From assembly GCF_030123105.1 (NCBI RefSeq), contig NZ_CP126095.1, positions 1,736,001-1,800,000 on the forward strand: a stretch of DNA of 64,000 nucleotides. The letters run 5' to 3'. A program made the translations under genes and the position numbers. Source of the stretch: Paenibacillus sp. G2S3 (GTDB taxonomy: Bacteria; Bacillota; Bacilli; Paenibacillales; Paenibacillaceae). Numbering within the stretch: the first letter of the stretch is position 1; every line of letters starts with the position of its first letter. Positions 1 through 8,213 of the stretch are shown here, one piece after another. Under the pieces are notes generated by a model. It was not told the DNA's origin and ran no database searches. It worked only from the letters and a program-made list of their open reading frames with translations.

Positions 1-1
1 G

Positions 2-328
2 GACAGAGGTAAACATAAATACAGCGATTTTTTACATAAGAACAACATTAATCAAGTAGCCATTACTGCAGATCAGACAGAAGTATTTCAGCCCTTACAG
101 CAATTTGTAGCGGTGTTGACGAAAGAATTTTATCAACAGGCTTGGTTGGATGATACGATTGAATCCTTTGAAATTTTAGAAAAGCGCTTACATAAATATT
201 TGAGGATCTATAACTTCAGCAGGGTAATCACAGACGGACCTAATCAAGGTAAAATACCATCGGATGTCGCACTTGAGTATACGGGTCAGCGTGAGACCTT
301 GCCATTATGGTTATTTACAAGGAGATAA
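2..328 (+). CDS. 3' end of an integrase-core-like protein (partial)
   Basis: The reading frame is open from base 2 to the stop at 326-328, so the gene begins outside the window and only about 108 C-terminal residues are visible. The visible part loosely resembles the end of a DDE/rve integrase core: a DRG near the start, a spaced helical stretch ending in KYLRIYNF (compare the usual YNxxRPH region), then a xxIPSDVAL tail like the xxTPxE end of IS transposases. The expected catalytic glutamate motif (NGKVE-type) is not evident, so it may be a decayed transposase or an unrelated protein. It ends 3 bases before the next start codon and carries that gene's GGAG ribosome binding site, so the two are probably co-transcribed. 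The family assignment is tentative. Confidence 0.4.
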   Translation, partial: DRGKHKYSDFLHKNNINQVAITADQTEVFQPLQQFVAVLTKEFYQQAWLDDTIESFEILEKRLHKYLRIYNFSRVITDGPNQGKIPSDVALEYTGQRETLPLWLFTRR

Positions 329-331
329 CAG

Positions 332-1594
332 ATGATGACTAATATGAAGCATGAAGACAGGATAGGGATCATCGGTGCAGGGATTTCTGGGGTTACAGCT
401 GCTTACCAACTAGCGAAAAAAGGATATACCCATATCACTCTCCTTGAGAAGTCAGACCGGGTAGGTGGCAAGTGTCATTCAATTGAATATAAAGGGAAAA
501 CCTATGAAATGGGGACCCTAATTGGCTTGCCAACTTATAAACATACGATAGAACTCATGAGAGAGTTTGATCTTATGGATAAGGGGCCACTCTTGGAACG
601 GGGATTTTTTGATACAAACGGGCGAAAAACTTCTCAGATTCCTATGGACCAGATTCAGGTGTTTACGCAGGAATTCAAACGGTTGCCGGATATTTTGAAG
701 CATTATAAGTCACTACAAGAACCGGGTTTTCTCCACTTGCCGCCAGATCTATGTCAGCCTTTTTCAGAATGGTGTACGGAGAATGAGCTATCTGTTATTG
801 GGCAGGTGTATATGCATTACTTCAATACCTTTGGTTTTGGGAGTATTCAGGATGTGCCGGCAGCTTATGTGTTGAAATTTCTTACTTATGATAATTTATT
901 ATCCTTTATTGAGATCACTCACATGATAACCTGGCCTAAGGGAGTCACTGAACTCATTAGAAGAATGGCCGACCAAGTAGAGGATCTGCGTCTGACTTGT
1001 GAAGTGCTACATATGGAGCCGGAGGGAAATGGTCAAGTTCGGGTGGAAACAAACCAGGATATCTTTTATTTTGACAAGGTTATTTACACAGCATCCTTAG
1101 AGCATCTGGGTGACATGGTTCACTTATCTTCGGTAGACAGCACATTACTAGAATGTATAACCTATGAACGTTTTCGGGTATATGCCTATAGAGTAAAGGG
1201 GTTACCGGAGCTTTCTGGATATATCCCCAGCAATATGAATCCTGAACGTAAGGGACATATGATGGCATGGTACTACAGGTGGGCAGATATGGGAACTACA
1301 GACCTAGTTACGGTTTATGTAGCGGAGAATAATGAAATGACAGATCTAGAGATGCGGGAAAAGGTAGAAAATAAACTTCGCGAGCTTGGCGGCGAGAACA
1401 TCCGTCTGTACATGATGAAGCGCTGGAAGCAGTTCCCCCATGTGGATTCTAATGCGATCCGTGAAGGCTTCTATGAACGGCTTGATCAGATGCAGGGAAG
1501 AGATAAGATCTATTATGGTGGAGAAATCATGAATTTTCCTACACTTGAGAATTGTATCGTATATTCGAAATACTTAGTTGAAAGATTTTTTTAA
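332..1594 (+). CDS. FAD-dependent amine oxidase / NAD(P)-binding Rossmann protein
   Basis: This is a 420-residue flavoprotein. A dinucleotide-binding GAGISG motif is at residues 15-20, followed by an acidic residue at the end of the second strand (LLEK) and the flavin amine-oxidase signature GGKCHS near residues 45-50. The C-terminus YYGGEIMNFPTLENC resembles the conserved FAD-contacting end of protoporphyrinogen oxidase, phytoene desaturase and monoamine oxidase families. The substrate cannot be told from sequence. The start is the first of two adjacent ATGs, 3 bases after the preceding stop, with GGAG upstream. A strong terminator follows at 1613, so it ends a transcription unit shared with the partial gene before it. 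The fold is confident; the reaction is not. Confidence 0.75.
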   Translation: MMTNMKHEDRIGIIGAGISGVTAAYQLAKKGYTHITLLEKSDRVGGKCHSIEYKGKTYEMGTLIGLPTYKHTIELMREFDLMDKGPLLERGFFDTNGRKTSQIPMDQIQVFTQEFKRLPDILKHYKSLQEPGFLHLPPDLCQPFSEWCTENELSVIGQVYMHYFNTFGFGSIQDVPAAYVLKFLTYDNLLSFIEITHMITWPKGVTELIRRMADQVEDLRLTCEVLHMEPEGNGQVRVETNQDIFYFDKVIYTASLEHLGDMVHLSSVDSTLLECITYERFRVYAYRVKGLPELSGYIPSNMNPERKGHMMAWYYRWADMGTTDLVTVYVAENNEMTDLEMREKVENKLRELGGENIRLYMMKRWKQFPHVDSNAIREGFYERLDQMQGRDKIYYGGEIMNFPTLENCIVYSKYLVERFF

Positions 1595-1612
1595 AAATGC
1601 GTGAGTAATAAG

Positions 1613-1649
1613 CCTTGTCCACAAAGAAATTTGTCGGCAAGGTTTTTTT
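1613..1649 (+). terminator. Rho-independent terminator after the FAD protein
   Basis: A 13-bp stem with one G-T wobble and one mismatch (1613-1625 pairs with 1630-1642) closes a GAAA tetraloop and runs directly into seven T residues at 1643-1649. Confidence 0.85.
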
Positions 1650-2034
1650 ACATTGCAGAAAGCATATATTTGGGACCCCCCGCAAAGTGCCTGAGTAAGC
1701 ATCGAAGTAAAGCTCCACTTTGTGGGGATATTTTACTTTCGAGTTAGGTTTACAGTGTGTAGTTCTCTAGACATAGTTTCCAATAGATTCCCCTACTTGG
1801 TGTAGGTCCTTGGATGAATTCCAGTCCTATTGCTGTGTAAACTCAACTCGAAACGAAACTACGAAAACCCTGATATATCAACGTTTTGAGCGGTTTGATC
1901 GTTCGATGTGAGGTGGGATATATTGGACTCAAGACATCACTTACATACAAAATATGCGAATGCTTACGAAGCTAGTTTTGCACGAAGACAATCAGTGATG
2001 TTTATGCTCACAAAACTTTTAGGAGGAATGCATT
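1650..2034. other. Intergenic region with a 12-bp stem-loop
   Basis: 385 bases without a convincing gene. CCCCGCAAAGTG at 1678-1689 pairs with CACTTTGTGGGG at 1716-1727 (one G-T wobble) around a 26-base loop. It is followed by a moderately T-rich stretch, so it may be a small dispersed repeat or a weak second terminator. The right arm, CACTTTGTGGGG, recurs exactly before the second U32 gene near 14753. A short CCTAC/GTAGG hairpin lies near 1793-1807. No clear promoter for the 2035 gene was identified. Confidence 0.45.
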
Positions 2035-2952
2035 ATGTTTTTATTCGAATCGATTCCCTGGTACTCTGCTCTAATGTGGTTAGTGGTACTTGCAGGATTA
2101 ATGATTTTTAACGAAATAGCTCGAAGAAGCAAGTGGTTCTCAATCATTCTGTTTATCGTTGTCCCTATTGTTCTTACCATAGCGGTGTGGCCGAATACTG
2201 CGGGTGAAGGCTCCAGTACTGGAACATGGTTTCACTGGGTAAAAGTATATTCTGCATTGGCAGGATGTATAGGGTTCATGGCTATCCGTTATGTTAAAGG
2301 CTGGGACAAAAATAAATATATATTAATGTTCCCTGCTATTATCCTTGCCGTTAACATTCTTGAAGCAGTTATCCGTGATTTTCAAGTGTACAGTTTGCAG
2401 GGTATGGTGGATGGCGTAATGATGGTTGGTGGTCCTTGGAATATTATGAACGGGATCGCAGGTATTCTGAACATTATTACGATTTCTGGTTGGATGGGTA
2501 TTGTTATTAGTAAAGATAAGAGTAAGGATATGTTGTGGCCGGACCAGCTTTGGTTCTGGATCATTGCTTATGACATTTGGAACTTTGCCTATGTATATAA
2601 CGCAGTTTCTGACCATTCCTTCTATGCAGGCGCAGCCCTCTTAATTTCTTGTACCATTCCAGCATTCTTCTTCAAAAAAGGAGCATGGTTACAGCACCGG
2701 GCACAAACCTTGGCGATTTGGATGATGTTTACGATGTCGTTCCCAGCGTTTGTTGGCGATTCAAAGTTCTCCGTACAATCTTCTCACAGCGAAACGGCAC
2801 TTTGGGTTGTGAGTGCATTATCTTTAGCAGCTAATATTGCAGTGTTTGTCTATCACTTCTATAAAATTACCAAACACAAACGCAATCCGCTTAAAGTGGA
2901 AGTGTATACAGATTTAGCGGCTTACAAGACGATTGCCGAGAGTGCAAAATAA
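2035..2952 (+). CDS. DUF5692-type polytopic membrane protein
   Basis: A 305-residue integral membrane protein with about eight or nine hydrophobic segments spread along its length. Conserved-looking aromatic and asparagine-rich stretches such as GGPWNIMNGIAGILN (about 137-151) and YDIWNFAYVYNA (about 179-190) match my recollection of the DUF5692 family, which has no assigned function. The start at 2035 is well supported by AGGAGG about 8 bases upstream. A compact terminator follows the gene at 2979. A truncated copy of its last ~50 bases occurs about 2 kb downstream at 4843-4894, so the gene was once duplicated or rearranged here. No function is proposed. Confidence 0.65.
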   Translation: MFLFESIPWYSALMWLVVLAGLMIFNEIARRSKWFSIILFIVVPIVLTIAVWPNTAGEGSSTGTWFHWVKVYSALAGCIGFMAIRYVKGWDKNKYILMFPAIILAVNILEAVIRDFQVYSLQGMVDGVMMVGGPWNIMNGIAGILNIITISGWMGIVISKDKSKDMLWPDQLWFWIIAYDIWNFAYVYNAVSDHSFYAGAALLISCTIPAFFFKKGAWLQHRAQTLAIWMMFTMSFPAFVGDSKFSVQSSHSETALWVVSALSLAANIAVFVYHFYKITKHKRNPLKVEVYTDLAAYKTIAESAK

Positions 2953-2978
2953 TAGAAGGCTTAATAGCTTCTTTAAGA

Positions 2979-3003
2979 ATCCGCGCCTAGCGCGGGTTTT
3001 TTT
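2979..3003 (+). terminator. Terminator after the DUF5692 gene
   Basis: CCGCGC (2981-2986) and GCGCGG (2990-2995) form a 6-bp all-GC stem with a CTA loop, followed by a run of seven T at 2997-3003. Confidence 0.85.
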
Positions 3004-3115
3004 ATCGAGATTGCGGAGAAATGTGAAACGAATTTATGGGATGGGCCTTGGGATGTATAACAGGCCGAGCGGACCTTATATCCTTCGAAATGCATGTTTT
3101 AGTCGAGCTTACAGA

Positions 3116-3947
3116 CAAATGTATGCGAAAAACCGAATACAATGTGCCGACGGTAACGTAAGCGAGCCAAATGTATGCGAAAAACCGAATACAATATGCC
3201 GACGGTAACGTAAACGAGCCAAATGTATGCGAAAAACCGAATACAATGTGCCGACGGTAACGTAAGCGAGCCAAATGTATTCGAAAAACCAAATACAATG
3301 TGCCGCCAGTAACGTAAACGAGCCAAATGTATGCGAAAAACCGAATACAATGTGCCGACGGTAACGTAAACGAGCCAAATGTATGCGAAAAACCGAATAC
3401 AATGTGCCGACGGTAACGTAAGCGAGCCAAATGTATGCGAAAAACCGAATACAATGTGCCGACGGTAACGTAAGCGAGCCGAATGTATGTGAAAAATCGA
3501 ATACAATGTGCCAACGGTAACGTAAGCGAGCCAAATGTATGCGAAAAACCGAATACAATGTGCCGCCAGTAACGTAACCGAGCCGAATGTATGTGAAAAA
3601 CCGAATACAATGTGCCGCCAGTAACGTAACCGAGCCGAATGTATGTGAAAAACCGAATACAATGTGCCGCCAGTAACGTAAACGAGCCAAATGTATGTGA
3701 AAAACCGAATACAATGTGCCGCCAGTAACGTAAACGAGCCAAATGTATGCGAAAAAGCGAATACAATGTGCCAAAGGTAACGTAAGCGAGCCAAATGTAT
3801 GCGAAAAATCGAATACAATGTGCCAAAGGTAACGTAAGCGAGCCAAATGTATGCGAAAAACCGAATACAATGTGCCGCCAGTAACGTAAACGAGCCAAAT
3901 GTATGCGAAAAACCGAATACAATGTGCCGACGCTAACGTAAGCGAGC
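3116..3947. repeat. Array of sixteen 52-bp direct tandem repeats
   Basis: Sixteen head-to-tail units of exactly 52 bases start at 3116, 3168, 3220 and so on to 3896. Each begins CAAATGTATGCG and ends AAGCGAGC. Units differ at only a few positions: GACGG, GCCAG or AAAGG in the middle, GTAAGC, GTAAAC or GTAACC near the end, TATGCG or TATGTG near the start. Similar variants cluster, as expected from repeated local duplication. Each unit contains an imperfect hairpin, GTATnCG...CGnATAC around AAAAAC. There are no unique spacers, so it is not a CRISPR array. The minus strand of the unit lacks TTA, CTA and TCA on the plus strand, so all three minus frames stay open; these are not considered genes. 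Confidence 0.95.
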
Positions 3948-4436
3948 CAGCGCCGTTATCCGCCCCAAGTCACTCGGGAATGGGCTTGTTGTGCAATACG
4001 GTCCGTCCCTCGGAACCTCATTATGAAGGTGTATTTGGATACGATTATGGAATTACGGATGTACTCAGCTTGTAACTCTACCACCAAGGAAGCCGTCAGG
4101 CGTTTTTCTTGTGTAAATGCAAAGATCGATCATGATATAAATCAGCAAAGTATATTATTTTTTGATACGAAGAGGGCTAAAGCCATAAATTTCTGCAAAT
4201 CTGCAGTAATGCTTGCTTATAAGAAGCTTTCGAGCCACAAGTAAGAATATTCCTATTCCTACACATTCGCATTTGCAGTTTTTAGATGTAGTGAAGAGGA
4301 TATCTAAACAAAATGCTGTATTATTGCAGTGGTTTTAAGTGTTATTAAGATATAATTTAGATGAAATATCATACAATAGGTGCGACATCGTTCGAAGCCT
4401 TGTCAATCGAAGTTCCAACCTTGAAGGAGAGAGTCT
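3948..4436. other. Intergenic region after the repeat array
   Basis: About 490 bases. A 73-codon frame at 4023-4244 has no ribosome binding site and no recognisable family, and is not called. In another frame, about 3980-4067, a short stretch ends HYEGVFGYDYGITDVLSL and looks protein-like, so this may be a decayed gene end. Near 4368 there is a TATAAT-like hexamer without a good -35 element. Nothing else is supported. Confidence 0.4.
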
Positions 4437-4784
4437 GTGAATCTAAAAGTGAATCTTTTGTTGAAATGGATTTTAAGTTTATGGATTGTGTGTTTGTTGT
4501 TGCTCACTGCTTGTAGTTCAGAAGGAGAGAAGTTTATAGGTACAATCCATACAATTGATGCTGATAACAAAAGAATCCTCGTGATCTCACAGCTGCAAAA
4601 AGAAGATATACATGAAGATTACAAGAAGCTAATAGAGTCTGGGGAGTATAGTCAGACTATTTGGGTAAGTAAAGTAAATCCTAAAAAGTATAAGATAGGC
4701 GAAGAAATAGAAGTCTTATATGTAGGAAGTGATGATTCATTTCCTGCACAAGTTACTGCCAAGAAGATCGATAAATTGAAATGA
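4437..4784 (+). CDS. Small DUF3221-type lipoprotein
   Basis: A 115-residue predicted lipoprotein. The N-terminus has a lysine, a hydrophobic stretch and an LLTAC lipobox, putting the lipidated cysteine near residue 26. The mature part is a compact beta-rich domain: FIGTIHTID...ILVI..., IWVSK, KIGEEIEVLYVG, SFPAQVTAKKI. It resembles DUF3221 (YobA-like), small secreted or lipid-anchored proteins of Bacillales of unknown role. The GTG start follows AAGGAGAG at proper spacing. It stands alone between the repeat array and a degenerate region. The lipoprotein prediction is firm; the family call rests on pattern memory. Confidence 0.7.
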   Translation: MNLKVNLLLKWILSLWIVCLLLLTACSSEGEKFIGTIHTIDADNKRILVISQLQKEDIHEDYKKLIESGEYSQTIWVSKVNPKKYKIGEEIEVLYVGSDDSFPAQVTAKKIDKLK

Positions 4785-4842
4785 GACTGAATTAATGGCT
4801 CAATCTATTCTCTAATGAAGATCCAAATCCGCAGATTTCTGC

Positions 4843-4894
4843 CTTTGTCTATTACTTCTATAAAATCATCAAGCATAACGCAATCCGCTTAAAG
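4843..4894 (+). pseudogene. Remnant copy of the 3' end of the DUF5692 gene
   Basis: About 51 bases match 2845-2896, the codons near the end of the DUF5692-type gene, with about 46 of 52 positions identical. A one-base deletion breaks the frame. Nothing upstream extends the match as a gene, so this is a decayed fragment. It lies in the 353-base gene-free stretch 4785-5137. That stretch also holds a segment at 4814-4843 resembling 6791-6820 near the CPBP protease gene, and otherwise only a terminator. Confidence 0.75.
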
Positions 4895-5085
4895 ATTTTT
4901 GCCAATACTTTTGATGAACGAATGATTCTATGGTCTGAAGCTACATAATTCTGATGAAGTTTATGTTCTCCAAATATGTGAAGGACAGTTGCTGTTTTTT
5001 GACTCCTGATTAAAGACTTAAAAGTGTATCTATAGTAAACTGAATGTAAAGTGCCCACGGCTCAATGGGTATAATTTGTAGAAAA

Positions 5086-5108
5086 GCTCTTCGGATGAAG
5101 AGTTTTTT
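5086..5108 (+). terminator. Small terminator hairpin before the MATE gene
   Basis: CTCTTC (5087-5092) pairs with GAAGAG (5097-5102) around a GGAT loop, followed by six T. It lies about 30 bases upstream of the MATE start, so it most likely ends transcripts from upstream. Confidence 0.7.
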
Positions 5109-5137
5109 CCATTTTACAGAAAAGAATGTGATATGTT

Positions 5138-6523
5138 ATGCAGCTTCGCGCTAGTCTACAGACGAAAAGATTGCTGGAGAAATATCTCTCTGGGGAGGGG
5201 ATGGATTATCGGCAAATTATAGCTTTATTTATTCCAATTCTGATTGACCAGGCTTTCATTATTGGACTTAATCTGGTAAATACCGCAATGATCAGCTCGT
5301 CCGGGATGGCGGCGGTCAGTGCAGTGAATATGGTGGATTCGCTGAATATTTTTCTGATCAATGTGTTCGTGGCGGTTGCAACCGGGGGGACAGTGGTTGT
5401 CGCGCAGTATAAAGGGAGCGGAAACGACCGGATGGTGTCCCAGGCTACGGCGGCTTCCGTCGCCTCGGTGTCGCTGATCGCTTTGGGAATTGGTCTGCTG
5501 CTGATGGGCTTACATACTCCTATATTGAACCTTTTGTTCGGAACCGCCTCACCCGAAGTGCTAGACAATGCCCGCATCTACCTGATCGGTAGCAGCATCT
5601 CATATCTGGGCATCGCGGTGGTTCAGGCGGTATGCGGGGCTCTGCGAGGAGTGGGTAAGACACGAGCTTCTTTGATGCTGTCGCTCATCATGAACCTGCT
5701 GTATGTTATCCTGAACGTGGTCTTCATTAACCTGTTGCACATGGGTGTGCTGGGGATGACGCTTGCGATTAATATCGCGCGGTATGCAGGTATGGCTTGT
5801 GCCCTGGTGTATCTGTTCAAGGTGGATACGGCCCTGCGGGTGCGTATTCGTGACCTATTTAGAATCCCTCTGACCATGCTGCGGAGAATCATGTTCATCG
5901 GCGTCCCGTTCGCGGCGGAGCAGATGTTCTTCAACGGGGGTAAACTGCTCACCCAGGTGTTTATTGTCAGCCTAGGCACTTATGCCATTGCGACCAATGC
6001 CATTGCCGGCTCGCTGGCTCTGGTGTTTCAAATTCCAGCCAGCGCGCTGTCGCTAACTATTGTAACGGTGGTCGGCCAATGTATCGGGCGAGGGAATGTC
6101 TCTGAAGCCAGAAAGTTCATCAAGTCCTTTCTCTGGATCGGGTCTGGCTCTTTGGCGTTGATCGCCTTGATTCTGATGCCGCTATTCCACCCGCTGGTAT
6201 CAATCTTTTCCCCACCTCCCGAGATCATTGACGATCTGTTTGTGGTGCTGCTGGTGAATTCCATTGCCCAAGTTCCGCTGTGGGCCGTCAGCTTTATTTT
6301 GCCGTCCGCGCTGCGGGCAGCGGGAGATTCCCGCTTCACCTCAATTACCTCGATGCTGACGATGTGGCTGTTTCGGGTGATTTTTGGATACATCCTTGGG
6401 ATCGTACTGGGCTACGGCGTCATGGGTGTCTGGCTGGCAATGAACTGCGAGTGGGCCGTTCGCGGGAGCATTTTTCTGTGGCGCTTCAAGGGCGAAAAGT
6501 GGTTTGCGCACAAGCTGATTTAG
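5138..6523 (+). CDS. MATE family multidrug/cation exporter
   Basis: A 461-residue integral membrane protein with about twelve hydrophobic segments in two similar halves, the usual size and plan of the MATE (MatE/NorM/DinF) family. These exporters move cationic drugs or metabolites out of the cell using a Na+ or H+ gradient. The N-terminal stretch IPILIDQAFIIGLNLVNTAMIS and the halfway repeat IGVPFAAEQMFFNGGKLLTQ are typical. The start at 5138 has only a weak upstream ribosome binding site; the ATG at residue 22 (position 5201) is preceded by GGGGAGGGG but would remove part of the usual N-terminal helix. Its codons are GC-richer than the flanking genes, which may point to a different history. 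The substrate is unknown. Confidence 0.88.
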   Translation: MQLRASLQTKRLLEKYLSGEGMDYRQIIALFIPILIDQAFIIGLNLVNTAMISSSGMAAVSAVNMVDSLNIFLINVFVAVATGGTVVVAQYKGSGNDRMVSQATAASVASVSLIALGIGLLLMGLHTPILNLLFGTASPEVLDNARIYLIGSSISYLGIAVVQAVCGALRGVGKTRASLMLSLIMNLLYVILNVVFINLLHMGVLGMTLAINIARYAGMACALVYLFKVDTALRVRIRDLFRIPLTMLRRIMFIGVPFAAEQMFFNGGKLLTQVFIVSLGTYAIATNAIAGSLALVFQIPASALSLTIVTVVGQCIGRGNVSEARKFIKSFLWIGSGSLALIALILMPLFHPLVSIFSPPPEIIDDLFVVLLVNSIAQVPLWAVSFILPSALRAAGDSRFTSITSMLTMWLFRVIFGYILGIVLGYGVMGVWLAMNCEWAVRGSIFLWRFKGEKWFAHKLI

Positions 6524-6605
6524 AATTGTTGATAAGGTTACGTACTGCTTATGCCTGCTGACGGAAACGTAGCTCTTTTATATTAAAAACGTAAAAATAC
6601 AGCAC

Positions 6606-6645
6606 AGGGCAGCGATTCTCATATTTACTTGAGAATCGCTGCCCT
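6606..6645. terminator. Strong hairpin between convergent MATE and CPBP genes
   Basis: A perfect 16-bp stem (6606-6621 with 6630-6645) with an 8-base loop lies between convergent genes. T-rich sequence flanks it on both sides (CGTTTT on plus, TATTTTTAC on minus), so it may serve both. Confidence 0.7.
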
Positions 6646-6707
6646 ACGTTTTGGTTATCGACTGCTTGCATTAGCTGATTATGATTACGACTGGGTCAGT
6701 CACGACT

Positions 6708-7649
6708 CTAGAAAATTCTCCGAATCCATCTATTCAGCTTGGCGAAACCCTGCGACCTCTCTTCCGAAGTATGGGGGTAGGGTTTTGCTAGTGAAGACTC
6801 AAATCCATCGATTTCTGCTCGGGATTCCTTCTTTTTGAAACAAATTAAAAGACAAGTCAGTAACAACACGCAGATTAAAGTTGCTGTATTAGTAAAACTA
6901 CTATTCCAAAACATAATCTGAACATTCATTAAGGAATGGACGCCAATCACGAAAAATAGATTCTTGGTTAAGACATAGAGTAATGAGAATATGACCCCTA
7001 GAATTACTAGTACGATAAAATCATAAACAAAATCCATTCCGACTAATCCTGATAAGATCCGATTTGGGATATGTATAGCGGCAAAGATAGATTGTGAGAT
7101 AAGCATTGCATAACCAATGCGTGAAGTATTGTTATAGACTTTTTTTAATAAGAGATAGATTTGAACTAGCAGAAAGCCCCGAAACAAAACTTCTTCCAGT
7201 AAAGCATTTCCGAAAATCTGACCCAGGAATTCACCAAAGACGACGTTCGGATTCGTAAAGATATCATTATTGAATGTTAAACTTGAGTGAGTCAGTAATG
7301 TCATACCTAAATCAACAATGTTTATAGCGAGCCAAAATAATAAAGTACCGAAAAGTCCTGCTAATAATTTATTTTTTGTTAACCCCAAATCCTTAGGTGA
7401 TAATTTAGCTATTATACATAAGAAAATAACCACTTCTAACACAAGACCGAACAGGTTTGCAGCTAACATTTCGTTGATCCATCCGTTTGTGCTTTTGGCA
7501 ATAACGCTTAGTGTTCCATTTGCAAAAAGGACAAGGTTAACCGTTAGAGTGAAGAGAATATGAATAAAAATAAGACTGACGATAAAGCGTATTGATGTAG
7601 GCTTAACACTAACAATGGTTAGCTCTTCAGTTACTTTATTGCGCAGCAT
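6708..7649 (-). CDS. CPBP-family (CAAX-type) intramembrane metalloprotease
   Basis: A 313-residue multi-pass protein of the CPBP/Abi family. The three family motifs are present: EEVLFRG at 152-158, FAAIHIPN with H193, and a C-terminal HSLMN with H238. These polar residues form the active site of the Rce1-type glutamate intramembrane proteases; bacterial members act in prenyl-protein cleavage, bacteriocin immunity or protein maturation. The substrate here is unknown. The start follows AAGGAGGA on the minus strand. The last ~40 residues, from ESRAEIDGF onward, are soluble, rich in charge and serine, and not part of the domain. They are encoded by sequence related to a segment at 4814-4843, so a dispersed repeat may have extended the gene. 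Confidence 0.82.
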   Translation of the reverse strand: MLRNKVTEELTIVSVKPTSIRFIVSLIFIHILFTLTVNLVLFANGTLSVIAKSTNGWINEMLAANLFGLVLEVVIFLCIIAKLSPKDLGLTKNKLLAGLFGTLLFWLAINIVDLGMTLLTHSSLTFNNDIFTNPNVVFGEFLGQIFGNALLEEVLFRGFLLVQIYLLLKKVYNNTSRIGYAMLISQSIFAAIHIPNRILSGLVGMDFVYDFIVLVILGVIFSLLYVLTKNLFFVIGVHSLMNVQIMFWNSSFTNTATLICVLLLTCLLICFKKKESRAEIDGFESSLAKPYPHTSEERSQGFAKLNRWIRRIF

Positions 7650-7813
7650 GATTTGTAATCCTCCTTAGGTTTTACCCGAGCATTGCGTATTCTAGAGTGT
7701 TATTTATAATACATAATTTTCCAAATACTATCTGAGATTTACTATATTTTTTAAGTGCCCGAGTTCACCATTAGAAAAATCATATATACACTTTATCTTC
7801 ACACTTCTCCAGA

Positions 7814-7842
7814 TTGACAGATGCAGGGGCACTGGCTATACT
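7814..7842 (+). promoter_or_regulatory. Sigma-A promoter of alaS
   Basis: TTGACA at 7814-7819 and TATACT at 7837-7842 are separated by exactly 17 bases. They lie just upstream of the T-box leader, so transcription should begin near 7850. Confidence 0.88.
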
Positions 7843-7849
7843 TGAAATG

Positions 7850-8138
7850 TTAAAATGCAAATCGGATAAAACGTTGATGAAAATGAAGTACGCCGGAGGA
7901 TGGCTTGATCAGAGAACAGGTTCCTTTACGAAAGCATTTCGTAATGGCTGTGAGAACCTTGAAGACAGGCCGGTGGAAAGCTAATTTCGGAGTGTGAGAT
8001 CACAAACTCACCGGGGGCACCCGTTATCAGCCGCGACAAGGCGATCGCCCTTTAACTTTCCCGTAAATCGGGTCATGGCGATAACCAGGGTGGTACCGCG
8101 ATATTAATCGTCCCTGAATTATTCAGGGGCGTTTTTTT
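7850..8138 (+). promoter_or_regulatory. T-box leader (tRNA-Ala) controlling alaS
   Basis: A T-box riboswitch. The conserved T-box sequence AGGGTGGTACCGCG is at 8087-8100 and a terminator (8109-8118 with 8122-8131, then seven T) follows. In stem I, a lower helix pairs GAAAT with ATTTC and an upper helix pairs CGCCGG with CCGGTG. The internal loop between them has AGTA on the 5' side and GAAAGCTA on the 3' side. This places GCT (7980-7982), an alanine codon, at the specifier position. Uncharged tRNA-Ala should favour the antiterminator and turn on alaS. Confidence 0.93.
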
Positions 8139-8213
8139 GTTTTTATTTTTTAGAAAATTTGTACAATCTGGCGCATGAGCCGAATTAAAAAGATGAGACG
8201 GGAGCTGTAAACA

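Noticed and set aside
2933..3208. 91-codon plus-strand frame after the DUF5692 gene
   Set aside because: It overlaps the gene's end and a strong terminator, has no ribosome binding site and runs into the repeat array.
3002..3922. Three long minus-strand reading frames (239-306 codons) across the repeat array
   Set aside because: They exist because the 52-base unit lacks minus-strand stops. They use TTG starts without ribosome binding sites, and all three frames are open to a similar extent, which a single protein does not explain.
3116..3947. CRISPR array
   Set aside because: Units are contiguous with no unique spacers and no cas genes are nearby.
4023..4244. 73-codon plus-strand frame
   Set aside because: No ribosome binding site, no recognisable family, and composition like the flanking non-coding DNA.
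5206..6393. Several 118-123-codon minus frames inside the MATE gene
   Set aside because: Shadow frames in a GC-rich coding region; the plus-strand protein has a clear membrane-transporter pattern.
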